This document shows positions 21,122 to 31,100 of a DNA stretch of 64,000 nucleotides, piece by piece. Location: NCBI GenBank assembly GCA_003116975.1, contig BGKB01000048.1:1-64000 (forward strand), written 5' to 3'. Position numbers and translations under genes: made by a program. Every line of letters starts with the position of its first letter. The first letter of the stretch is position 1. The DNA is from Aurantiochytrium sp. KH105. Its lineage: Eukaryota > Sar > Bigyra > Thraustochytrida > Thraustochytriidae. The notes below the pieces were generated by a model. It was not told the origin of the DNA and searched no databases. It was given only the letters and a program-made list of their open reading frames with translations.

Positions 21122-22071
21122 TGGCCGGATTGGAACGGCGCGGCATGGTATGACACAGCACGGGGTGCGGGCCTGGACAGAAGAAAGAAAGCTTCTCCTT
21201 CTTCTTCTCCCCGTCTTGTAGTAAGAAAGAGGAAGCGCCGCGGCCACAAGTCGAGGCGAGACATGACAAGAAAGTGAGACTCAAGACTGGACTCGTCAGC
21301 GCTCCCACCAAGCAAGCAAACGCAAGTAGTAAGCAAGCAAGTGCGTTACCTCTCCTCCCGCTCGCGCGCGATCTCGCATCGGCCAGCGCGTCCCGGCCGT
21401 GCCTGCCTGGAAACCAGGGTCGCGCCTAGCAGCGCTGCCTGCCCAGCTTGCCCCGCCCTGTTTTGCCAGCCGCCATGGCCGCAGCCGCTTTCGCAGTAAG
21501 GCCAGCAGCGTCAATGCCACGCGTGCAGAGGGCGGGCGCCCCAAGACGCCCGCAGACCGGCGCCCAGCTTCTGCGCCCAAGCTAGCGGCCAAGCTAGCGC
21601 CGAAGCTGCAGCTTGCGCGGCGCGAGGGCTTCTTTCTCTCCCTCTCCCTCGAGCAAGCGAGCGAGCGAGCAAGCGAAGCCCGGCGCGAGGGCCTCGCTCC
21701 CAACCGCAGCCGCTCGCTTGGGCGGCGGAGGCGGAGCTGTCACGCATATGCAGATGCAGATGCGCATGCAGGTGCAGCCAGCGGACACGGAGGCACGGCC
21801 GCCGCGGCCCCGAGCCAGGCCGGGCCAGGCCGGGCAGGGAGGAGCGGCGCGTGCGTGGGTGCAGCCGCGGGCGAGCGGTGGGGCGGGGTCGACGCTGCCG
21901 GCCGGCGCGTCCTCGCGTGACGCAAAAGAAAGCGATGCACAGGCCACGGCCGGAGCGCGGACTGCCCTGCTTGTTGCGTACGAGTGAATTTTCTGCTGGC
22001 TCACCACGAGCGACGGAAACCTTGCGGAGGTTGGCGACGCCCGCGATGGACGCACGAAGATGGCAGGCATG

Positions 22072-22112
22072 GGTGGATGGATGGATGGATGGATGGATGG
22101 ATGGATGGATGG
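22072..22112. repeat. (GGAT)n microsatellite, ten copies
   Basis: Near-perfect run of GGAT tetramers. Confidence 0.9.
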
Positions 22113-22813
22113 CCGAGAGCTCCTTCATCGCGGACTCCCGACCACCAGCCAGACGAACGACGACTAGGGGTGGGTCAGCGTCGCGCGGAGCCGACCCGGC
22201 CCGGCCCGCGTGGGAAATCACCGGGGCGTCCCATGGGAATTGCGCGCGGCAGCGTAAACCGGCAGGCCGGATCGGAAGCTGCGCTCGCCCCGCTCGCGCA
22301 CCGCCGCGCATGGCTGGCACACGCGCCCGCGAATGCACGCGCTCAGGCAGCATCGAAATTCTTGCTCCGCGCCGCAATAACAACTGCACAAAGCCGCTCG
22401 TGTGGCCTGGCTGCACGCAGCAGTCGGCTGGCTGACCGGGTCCACGACCAAGGAGCCGCGGCTGACGGTCGACGAGAATGAACGCTATCGCGACGCGCAG
22501 GTTGAGGCATTTTTAGGGCGAGCGAACAAACGAGCGAGCGAAAAAGTTGTCTTGCCAAATTGTGTTGGCTGGCTGCCGAAAAAAAGTGTTCAATTTCGCC
22601 AAGCCTGCCAGGAATCAAACCTCTCGCTCTTCGCTAGGTGAGCATCAGTCATTGGCTTGAATATCTTCCAGGAGGACGTCTTTCTTTGCCTTCTTCTCCT
22701 CTTCCCATATCCTACACACAGGAAGGTAAAACTCGAGCACGTGCCTTGTTCGCAAAATCGGAAGCGTCCCTTATGCTTCTTGTAAACGTGCCTGTTTGAT
22801 GATATGTTCGCCA

Positions 22814-22856
22814 CGTCTTGTCTTGTCTTGTCTTGGCTTGGCTTGGCTTGGCTTGA
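22814..22856. repeat. (GTCTT)n then (GGCTT)n pentamer repeat
   Basis: Four GTCTT copies switch to four GGCTT copies. Confidence 0.9.
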
Positions 22857-23459
22857 CTGCCTTGTTTTTAATTTCGCTTGGTCCGAGTCAAAATTGAATG
22901 ATTGCGTCGCTGTCCTCAACGCGTTGCCAAGAATGCTGCAATGAGAAAGTAGAGTATTTTCTTCTGAGCGAAGCGATATTGTCAGCATCGTGCAAAAGAA
23001 CAATAAAGCAAGCCAAAGCCAAGCCCTCCAATAACGTCGTAACCGCGTCAAATCAACATCGACCCTGAAGAAACAACACAGAAGGCGGAGGCTGACATCA
23101 TTGAGATCGCCTCGTTTGCGGGCTCTCAGCCTCTCCGTTTTCCGTAGAATCTCAAGAATATTGCCCTGCAACCACCATCTTTCACTCTTCCTGTACGACA
23201 GTCGCCTTCATCCGTTCGAATTCCCCTTCTGACTGAAATGCTACCTTCAAGTCGCATGACATCTTCTTCATCCTGGTGCGGTGTTGCGCATCCGGTGGTT
23301 GGCCAAATCTTTGATGACCTCGCACAGAGAAAGGAATGTGGCGATGATTGCCTCATGTAGCATCCATGATATCGTTGATCAACGACCATTTGCTGTCAAC
23401 GACAGCCATTTCCTTCTGCACAACTTTCCCCTCTGGTCGCCAACTGATCCTGTCAATTG

Positions 23460-23740
23460 TAGCGACCGGCATCGTCACTTCTGTCAGCCGGTTTCGTCAA
23501 ATCTAGCGACCGATATCGACAGTTTGAGCGATTCGGAATATCTTCAATGCTGGCAGCGATTCGCAGCATCGTTGATTCTGCCAACGATTCGCAGTATCGT
23601 CGTCTCTGCCAGCGATTCGCAGCATCGTCGATTCTGTCAGCGATTCGCAATATCGTCAATTCTGATAGCGATACGCAGCATCGTCAACGCAGTGTCGTCA
23701 ACGCAGTATCGTCAAGTCTGCCAGCGAATATCGTCATGCT
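23460..23740. repeat. Minisatellite of ~28-30-bp units
   Basis: Roughly nine or ten diverged head-to-tail units of the type GCGATTCGCAGCATCGTC followed by GATTCTGCCA, some shortened to 14-23 bp (as in the GCAGTRTCGTCAAC units). It ends about 280 bp upstream of the CSN3 start codon. Base composition differs from the GC-rich DNA to its left. Confidence 0.8.
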
Positions 23741-24019
23741 CCCTTGACCAAGGCTTGCGTCCAAGGTCCCGGTGGCATGTTCGACATAACGCCCAAAATT
23801 GCACTCTCTCTCGAACAAGAGGAAAAAAGATACAACAATAAGTTGCCAGAAATATAGCTTCGCCAGTCCCGTATCTCGTGCGACGGCAAGCTCGCCGCAC
23901 GCAGAAAAGATCTCTGTCCGTGCACTCGCGCGCGTGCGCACCCGCCGCCCTCGCTACTCGCGCGCCCTCCCCTGCGCCCGCGCACGGGATTGGATTGCTG
24001 CGCTGCGAGAGAAGCGAGC

Positions 24020-25681
24020 ATGGAGACGCTGCTCGAGCTGCTCGAGGTCGCGCCGGCAGAGGCGGCGCCGGCGCGAGAGCAGGATCTCTACGAGCGTATC
24101 GAAAAGCTCAGAAAATGCCGTGTCCAGATCGAGGCAGGCCCTGCTCGCATCAGCGACATCGAAGACGCCATCAAAGTGGCAGACCCGGCCCGCACGCCTC
24201 TCTGCGCTCTCTTTCTCCTTCTCGCAGCGCTCAAAGTCGAAGCCGCAGAGACAGCGCAGGAAACTGACGGAAAGAAAACTATTGTCCGGGTCACTACATT
24301 CACAAATGCAGTCGCGCCAGAGGACCTGTTCTGCGCACATCGAGAAGTGGGCGAACTCGCGTCCTTTTTATGTTCAAGTGCCAACAACGACGTGCTGCTA
24401 GCCGTTTGTGCCCTCCAAGCTGCATCGAAACTCCTGCAGATCGTGTCCAGCGTCAATGCCGGCGCAATCTCACCGGCGCACGTGCACTTTCTGCAAGTTG
24501 CCTTGGTCGCCAAAGATTACCGTGCTGCTGGCGACCTTATCGACCAATCCTTCTTCTCAGCTGTGCCCTACATGGAAGCCCTCGACGTGCAACGCTTCTT
24601 TTACTACAAAGGTCGCGCCCTCGTGGGCTTGCGCCGCTTCGAGGACGCACTCGCCGCATTCGAAATGGTGCTCACGCTGCCAGCCAAGGATGTCAGTGCT
24701 GTCGCCCTTGCAGCATTCAAGCACCTCCACCTCGTCTCGCTCATTGCGCGCGGCGCCATCGCCGTGCTCCCACCCGCTGCGCCTGTACCTTTGCATAACG
24801 CCTTTGGCCGTCAAAAGCCCATCCCGCAAATTGAGCCCTATGAAACCATCGCAAAAGCATTTGCTTCAGGCCAGCGCCAAACGTTGCGAGACAGTTTACG
24901 TGCTCAAGAGACTGTGCTTATCACTGACAACATGATGGGCCTGGCCAAGGAACTCGACCGTGCGCTCTTGCGCCAGCGCGTGCGCGAGCTCAAGGCCGTC
25001 TACAGCACGCTCCGCATTTCCGACATGATTAGCCTCATCGAGGCTCCGCCCATCCGCATGGGAGATTCTTCTTCGTCGAGCGCTTCAACAGCGACGCACG
25101 CGCCCATCGGGGGTCATCCCAAGAGGCCCGCGCAGGCCTCGGCACATAGCCAGCGCCCTTCGAGGCCTCCTGCGCGCGGGCCAGAGGTTCATTCTGGCGC
25201 TGGCGCCGCCACAGGGGAGCACCCCGTCTCCTCCTCAAGTTCGGTCAACGCAGAAGGGGCCGCAGGCGGTGCGCGTCAGCAGCAGGCCGCAGGAAGCGCT
25301 TCCGAGGGCACCGCAGCCGTCTCCGCCTCGTCTGCGCCTTCAATGCAGCAGAACGAGCAGACCTCACTTGCCCCGCACGAGCCTGTCTTTGCGGATTGTG
25401 TCGAGAAGCTCTCTGCAAGCCATCTCGAGGAAATCCTCTGGGAGCTCATCGAGGACGAAGACTTTCCGGTCTCCATTGCGCAGGATACTGGCATCGTAAC
25501 CCTTCTTTCCTCGCTCCCCGATCAGGCTGCTCGCGACGCAACTGCTCTTGAACGACAAATGGGCCATTTGCAGCGCCTTCTTGAGGACCTTCACAAACTT
25601 GACATTAGTGTGTCTGGTTCTAAGCGCCTCATTTCCCAGCTTGCCGACACGGGCGCGCCACCGATGTCTTTTGCAACCTAA
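24020..25681 (+). CDS. CSN3: COP9 signalosome subunit 3 (CSN3) homologue
   Basis: 553 residues from the ATG at 24020 (METLLELLEV). The N-terminal helical-repeat part includes HFLQVALVAKDYRAAGDLID, RFFYYKGRALVGLRRFEDAL and VALAAFKHLHLVSLI, which match the CSN3 solenoid leading into its PCI domain; TDNMMGLAKEL and LRISDMISLIEAP match the conserved DNNMGLVK and LSLQDMASRV segments. The PCI winged helix is then interrupted by ~120 low-complexity Ser/Ala/Gly/Gln residues (about 350-465) and resumes with EEILWELIEDEDFPVSI and GIVTLL, followed by the C-terminal helix. Human CSN3 is 423 residues, and the extra length is mainly this insert. As part of the eight-subunit signalosome it would help remove NEDD8 from cullins. 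Single exon. Confidence 0.82.
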   Translation: METLLELLEVAPAEAAPAREQDLYERIEKLRKCRVQIEAGPARISDIEDAIKVADPARTPLCALFLLLAALKVEAAETAQETDGKKTIVRVTTFTNAVAPEDLFCAHREVGELASFLCSSANNDVLLAVCALQAASKLLQIVSSVNAGAISPAHVHFLQVALVAKDYRAAGDLIDQSFFSAVPYMEALDVQRFFYYKGRALVGLRRFEDALAAFEMVLTLPAKDVSAVALAAFKHLHLVSLIARGAIAVLPPAAPVPLHNAFGRQKPIPQIEPYETIAKAFASGQRQTLRDSLRAQETVLITDNMMGLAKELDRALLRQRVRELKAVYSTLRISDMISLIEAPPIRMGDSSSSSASTATHAPIGGHPKRPAQASAHSQRPSRPPARGPEVHSGAGAATGEHPVSSSSSVNAEGAAGGARQQQAAGSASEGTAAVSASSAPSMQQNEQTSLAPHEPVFADCVEKLSASHLEEILWELIEDEDFPVSIAQDTGIVTLLSSLPDQAARDATALERQMGHLQRLLEDLHKLDISVSGSKRLISQLADTGAPPMSFAT

Positions 25682-25821
25682 ATTCGCGCCCGCATTCTTC
25701 GTTCCACATTTCTCTCCGAAACGATGCAACGAGAACACTCCTCTTATTCATCTTAACAGACTTGCCTGATCAAATTCCAATCATTTTCAATTTTTGTATA
25801 CATGCATGGAGAAGACGCCTT
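25682..25821. other. Short convergent spacer
   Basis: 140 bp of A/T-rich DNA between two converging stop codons, presumably both 3' UTRs. Confidence 0.5.
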
Positions 25822-25959
25822 TCAGCATAGAATAATCACCTCCGGCTCCTTTTTCTTCGTTGCGCTGGATTGCGGTTCAGATCCTTGGTCGCTTGAGATC
25901 AGATCAATAACTTGTGACGACGTCTTGTTTTTTTTCTTTTGCTGCTCCTGCTGCTCCTG

Positions 25960-26006
<47 letters not shown>

Positions 26007-27528
26007 CAGAGATTGTTGAGGACTCTGCCCGATTCCGTTTCTTTGATGAATGCGGAGTTCCTTCTGGACCCGATTGGGAGTTATCTCCTTGTGAAAATTT
26101 TTCACGCTCGTCACCTTGTAAAGATTCCTGAGGCCCATTTCCTTGCGAACTTTTCTGTTGACAGACGGCGATCGACTTCCGCCATGGCGACGAAATCGAT
26201 TTCGCTGCGACCTTTTTCGTCCTTGCACGTGGTGTGTGACAGGCTGTCGACGATGATGATTGTGATGAGGAGTGGGATGACTGTGAGGCTCCTCGCTCGA
26301 CTGCCTCGTGCTCGGGTCGTTTACATGCTGTTGATGATAAAGTCGACGACGACAACGAGGACGAAGAAGACTGCGATGACTGCGATGCACCTCCCTTGAC
26401 CGCCTCGTTTGCTTCTAAGTGAGATTGTGGCACGTCTCCTTTCGGTGCGACCTCACCGCGTACTTTGTCATTTGATTTAATCACACCCAGAGAAGAAGAA
26501 GAAGAAGAAGAAGAAGAAGAAGAAGAAGAAGAAGAAGACTTGACCACCTCCTTTGCATTTTGCATACCCGAGCCCGCCTGACTCGCATCCGCTGATGAAG
26601 GACATAACAATACCTTTGACTGCGCATCTGTGCATGACGAGGATGAGGTCCGTGACGCGCCCTCCTCGCCTTCCATGTGAGAAGCTTGCGTCCTCGCATT
26701 CCGCTGCCGCTGACTCGGTGTTGAACTTGTTGACGACGATGATGACGACGACATACTCTTCCTTTTTGTGGCGCCCTTCATACGCTCCTCACGTTCGTTG
26801 CTTTCTCTTTGGCTATGCATCAGACGGCCTCTGTTATTGTCTCGCAAAGCAGTTGCGTCCACATCTCGCGACGAAGCAGCAGCATTAACATCGTGGCTGC
26901 TGGTGCTGCCCTTTACATCGACCAAAGTTGCCTCAAAGACTTTGCTTCTCGTCGCGATGCACTCCAACATGGGACGAGACACGTCAGGTCGCTTGAGCAA
27001 AATGGACGTTGCTTCATCAGGATGCGCCAAAATGTGTTTCACGAGCTCTTCGGCGAGCTCTCTTTGGTCCATGTACTGGAGTCGGTCCATTACAATGTCA
27101 GCCCGAGTCCGGTCCCATTGCTGCGACGGCAAGTCGCCTCCCACCGTGATCTCGTCCGAAACCTCGTCATTTTCGAAACTCTCGTCGTCGTCGTCGTCGT
27201 CGTCATCGCCATCCTCATCCACTTCAGCAGCAGGTGCGCCATCACGACTGCCCCGTGTAGCTTGCAAGATTGGCCTTGCTGGTCTACCCGAGACCGGTTG
27301 CTTCGTCCGCGCCCTTGTCACACGCGGCCCCTGATCAGCATTGTTCACAGGTTTCGCGCCGTCGTTAGCCCTACGTCGAGTCACTTTCGCTGATTGATCG
27401 TCTTCGCTGTTGGAGTCGCTGAAAGCGCTTTCGTCATCACTCAAAACAAGTCCTGCAAGCTTGCTCTGGGAGCTCGACGCCTGCGTCCTCGCCGTGCCAG
27501 GTACTCGTGCCCTAGCGCGGGGCCCCAT
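25822..27528 (-). CDS. Acidic, Ser- and Gln-rich nuclear-type protein with C-terminal SUMO-interaction-like motifs
   Basis: 568 residues from the ATG at 27528 (MGPRARARV). No known enzyme domain is recognised. In order: a basic/acidic N-terminus with LVLSDDES, a poly-Asp stretch near residue 115, a short predicted helical module (about 150-215; RELAEELVKHILAHPDEA), long Ser-rich stretches including an uninterrupted poly-Ser tract, and a poly-Gln/Glu tract near 520. The C-terminus has VIDLISSD and PEVIIL, both hydrophobic cores next to acidic/Ser residues as in SUMO-interacting motifs. Lys/Arg-rich patches suggest nuclear location. The poly-Gln and poly-Ser are encoded by nearly pure CAG and TTC/AGC-type triplet arrays. 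The gene is divergent from the EF-hand/WD40 gene. Function is unknown; a chromatin or SUMO/ubiquitin-linked role is inference. Confidence 0.65.
25940..26004 (-). repeat. CAG array encoding poly-Gln
   Basis: Triplet repeat inside the Ser/Gln-rich gene; sixteen uninterrupted Gln codons and then Gln/Glu. Confidence 0.9.
26491..26538 (-). repeat. TTC/TCT array encoding poly-Ser
   Basis: GAA-type trinucleotide array on the plus strand, read as serine codons on the minus strand. Confidence 0.9.
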
Positions 27529-28123
27529 CGAGAGCGCGCGCACGAGTGCCCCCAGCCGCCCAAATGAAACCTTTCCCCCCCAAAAAGCTTCTCACTCGCA
27601 AGTCCGTTTTTTGCAAGAAGATCCCGACACCGAGCGGCGCACCGCCTGTTGTGCGGTGCCTGCGCTTCGGCGCCTGCGCGCGCGGCCGGCGCCCCTCGCG
27701 CGGCGCCCCGTCGCCCTGCTGCGCTCGACGGTCGCGTCAATCGGGTCTGGTCTGCGAGAATTTTTTCCCCTTTCCGCGACGGCCAGACGCCCCAGAGCTT
27801 CCATACGTTCCAAGGACTCCGAAGGCGTTCCAAAGGATCTATTCGCTCCAGCGAGACCCACGTTCGCGAGCCGGGGGGTGTGCGACGCGAGAACGCCCGC
27901 CGCGGAGACGCCTTTGCCGCGGAGCCCGCGCGCGAGATCCGGGACATGCACGCGCTGGCCCAGCGGAGCTAGCGAGAAAGGGAAAAGCGCGGCAAGGCGA
28001 GGAAAAGCAGTGGAGCCAGGCAGCCCCGGCACATGACCTTGCACTGCGAGCCGGCATCGGCCAGGAAGGACAGCGCCGAAAATTGGTGTCGCCAACGACG
28101 CCACCGCGGCGGCCACGTGGGCC
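27529..28123. other. Divergent intergenic region (595 bp)
   Basis: Lies between two outward start codons and should hold both promoters. GC-rich; no gene seen. Confidence 0.5.
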
Positions 28124-31100
28124 ATGAGCGAGCGCAAAGGAAGCATGGCGGCGGAAGAGGACACGAAGGAGAAGGACCAGGCCTCCGCGGCGCAACATGA
28201 GACGCAAAGTCGCCTCGTGTGCTTTGAGGAATGTGACGACGACGGCAACGGCGACGGCAACAACGACCGAGACAAGGACAAAGACGGAGACGAAGACGAA
28301 GACGAAGAGGAGAACGTGCAAAGCGTCGAGCAAAAGAAGCCGACCACGAAGCAACACACCGCGTCCGACATGCTGGAAAATGCACGCGGAAAAGGCGAGA
28401 GTAACATGATCAGCCTCGACAAGTTGCAGGAATTACGGCTCGCCTTCGAGCTTGCTGACGAGGACGGAGGCGGCGGTCTTGATATGGAGGAGTTCCTCAA
28501 CGCCTTTGGCCACATTCTCGGTGACAACCTTAGCCAGCGGCAGCTCAGCAACCTCTTCATGAAGATCGACGCCAACTCTGACGGCACTGTGGATTGGCAA
28601 GAATTTACCGAATTCATGCTTCTCGAAAACAAGGGCACAGAACTCATGGAGAAGGAGGAAATAAAATGTCAATATGAGCCGCAGGAGTTTGAAGAGCCCG
28701 TGGAGAACGCCAAACTTCACCATACGAAGCGAATCATCAGCACACGCGTCCTGCACGATATGGGTGGGGTCTATGCCACTTGCAGTGAGGACGGGTCCGT
28801 GAGGCTTTGGCAAGCCACCAAGAAGCTTGCCTACGCACGCACCATTACCCACAATCCAGAGCGCCCGATACGAAATTCCCGTCGCGCATCTGCTGGAGAG
28901 GATGCCCGCGCGCCTGGGGGAGGAACGCTCAGCACTGGGGCGCGTCAAAAGGGAAAAGGCAAGCAAAAGGCACCTGCTGCAACCAGTGAATCATCGAACG
29001 TATCCGAGTCCGTGACTTCTTCTTCTTCTTCTCCTCCTCCTTCCAAGACCTCGCAGCTTCGTCCGCGCGAATCCATGTGTCCCGTCAGGTATCAACGCAC
29101 CGCAGCGCCTGCATGGGCGAATGATTGTTGCTTCATGAAAGAGTCCAACACCCTCGCCGTGGCAACAAGCGATCGCGTCATCTCCTTTTACGACACCAGT
29201 CTTGGATTCGACTGCGTGGGGCGCATTCGCCCGCTTCCAAATAACCCTCTGGCTCTCGCGTATTATCAAGGGCCGCTGAGCGAAGGCCGCGAGGTTCTGG
29301 CTTGCATCGATGACATTGGCTTTGTCCATGTGTGGCACCTCGACCCGGCCAAGTGGCTGTTCGCCGACACCGACGTCGATATTGCCAGTCGCACGCGTGT
29401 ACCTCAGGGAGTAAACCGATACTTTCGTCTTCGTGTTCACCAGGACAGAGGGAGTAAAATACTCATTGATGACACGATCGGCGCGATTGTCTCTTGCTCC
29501 AGCGATGGAGTCATTGCATTTCTGGACATCGAACGCCGACGCGTGCTCAGGCGCTTCCAGTGCCACGAAAAGGCGGTCTATGACTTTGCATGGATCGCTC
29601 GCAACAAGTTGATCGCTAGTGCTGGCATCGAGCGTCGCATCCTTTTCTGGAACCCATTTACCTGTGCTGTAAACCGCGAAATCAATGATCCCGACGAAAT
29701 TGATGCGCCAATCCTTGGTCTCTGCATCAATGAGACTGAACATCAGCTTATTGCTTTGAACGAGCGAAATGTGGCCAGAGTCTGGGACTTGGTGACGTTC
29801 TACTGCGTTCAGCAGATCACCTTTGCAGGCCCTGGTCTCAAGTCACTCTCCGGGATGGTCTTTGACGAGCATCTGCAACAGCTCGTGGTTTTCGATCGCG
29901 AGCTTCACGTACGTCATGCCAAGGTTGTACTGCCGGCTGCCCGCAAAAGCCATCAATTTCCTGTAACCGCGGCTCTCTTCAATGAGAGTTTTCATCAACT
30001 CGTCAGCGCTGCTGGCACGGAAATTCACGTCTGGGACATTTTCACGGGCTCTCTGTCTTTTCGCTTCTTACACCCGCACGATAAAGAAAATGTCACAAGC
30101 GTGTGCTTTGACACCGGAGGTCGTAGACTCTTCACAGGCGCGCACGATGGCACCATCAAGGTCTGGAACTTTAATAATGGCGCATGTCTGGGTGAGTTCA
30201 CCAAGACCGTCAACGGAGAGAAGCCACCCCTTATCTCGATTACAGACGCAGAGCAAGAAATCACCTCACTCGCCTGCTTCACAGACATCGTCGAGGGCAA
30301 CGGTTACACTGTAGAGAACACCTATCTCGTTGCCACGGGCTGGGACCGTCGCGTCTTCATCTTCAAGGAGAAGGATCGCGACGTTACCGAGAGCGACTTG
30401 GCCTTGCCTCTTCCTGAGCACGTCGAAAAGGCCCATCAAGACGACGTGAACTGCGTCGTGTACTGCGGGCACAACACCATTGCCACGGCTGCAGACGATG
30501 GCCGCTTGTTGCTCTGGTCGCTGTCGAGCGGCTTCCTCAAGGGTCGGTTTGGCCACACGCCCTCTGCGCGTCTGCTAATGAAACCTGGTGCTTTTGAAGA
30601 GCATAGGGCCGGTGCAGCGAGACGACAACTTTTGTATGCTTTGAACCCTGGATCCTCGCCGTTTCTCTCATCTGGACTTCAGGCCGCTGGCGCCAAGAAG
30701 ACAAGCATGACAAACGGCGGCCTCGCGCTTGCGTGCGAAAGCGAAATGGATTTCGACAACGACGACGAAATCGAGGATGCCGACATCGGCGACTACCGGC
30801 GTCTTGTCCGGCAGTCGACGGTCGCAGCGCCCACGCGCCTCGACGCGAGCTTACGAGCCAGAAACAACAATATGGAGGCGATTATGCCAGATCGGCGCCT
30901 TGGGCTGGAGCGCCGCGCCACGGAGCTTGGCGGTTTTGCAAAACAGGCTGAAATCGACTTTCTTGCCAGCGCTGCCGAAAAGCGTCGCAAGCGCATCCAG
31001 CTTCGCGGTGTTCCGCGGCCCGACCGCCTGGCCATCGAAGGGCTCGTCTATCTACAACGTCTCAATTGTCTCGCGACATCTGGCGCGGACGGCTTCATCC

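Larger units (their letters stand above)
10809..24019. other. 13.2-kb stretch with no recognisable gene, rich in microsatellites
   Basis: I examined open frames up to ~640 codons here on both strands; all translate to Arg/Ser/Pro/Cys-rich or repeat-driven strings without recognisable domains, and overlapping frames on both strands are equally long, as expected of GC-rich non-coding DNA. No tRNA or rRNA is recognised. It contains many different short tandem repeats, a long purine tract, at least two hairpins and a minisatellite, listed separately. Spliced genes of an unknown family, or a long non-coding RNA, cannot be excluded. Confidence 0.6.

Noticed and set aside
22597-22625. tRNA T-arm-like GGAATCAAACC (minus strand GGTTTGATTCC)
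   Set aside because: The T-loop does not fit TTCRA, and no acceptor, D or anticodon arm could be laid out around it.
23460-23740. CRISPR-like array
   Set aside because: Units are diverged and contiguous without unique spacers, and the context is eukaryotic; it is a minisatellite.
23281-23841. 186-codon frame across the minisatellite
   Set aside because: The repeated peptide arises from the DNA repeat; unit lengths are not multiples of three throughout, so the frame is not kept by selection.
10809-24019. Transposon or retroelement
   Set aside because: No reverse transcriptase, integrase or transposase motif, and no long terminal direct or inverted repeats could be seen; only short simple repeats are present.
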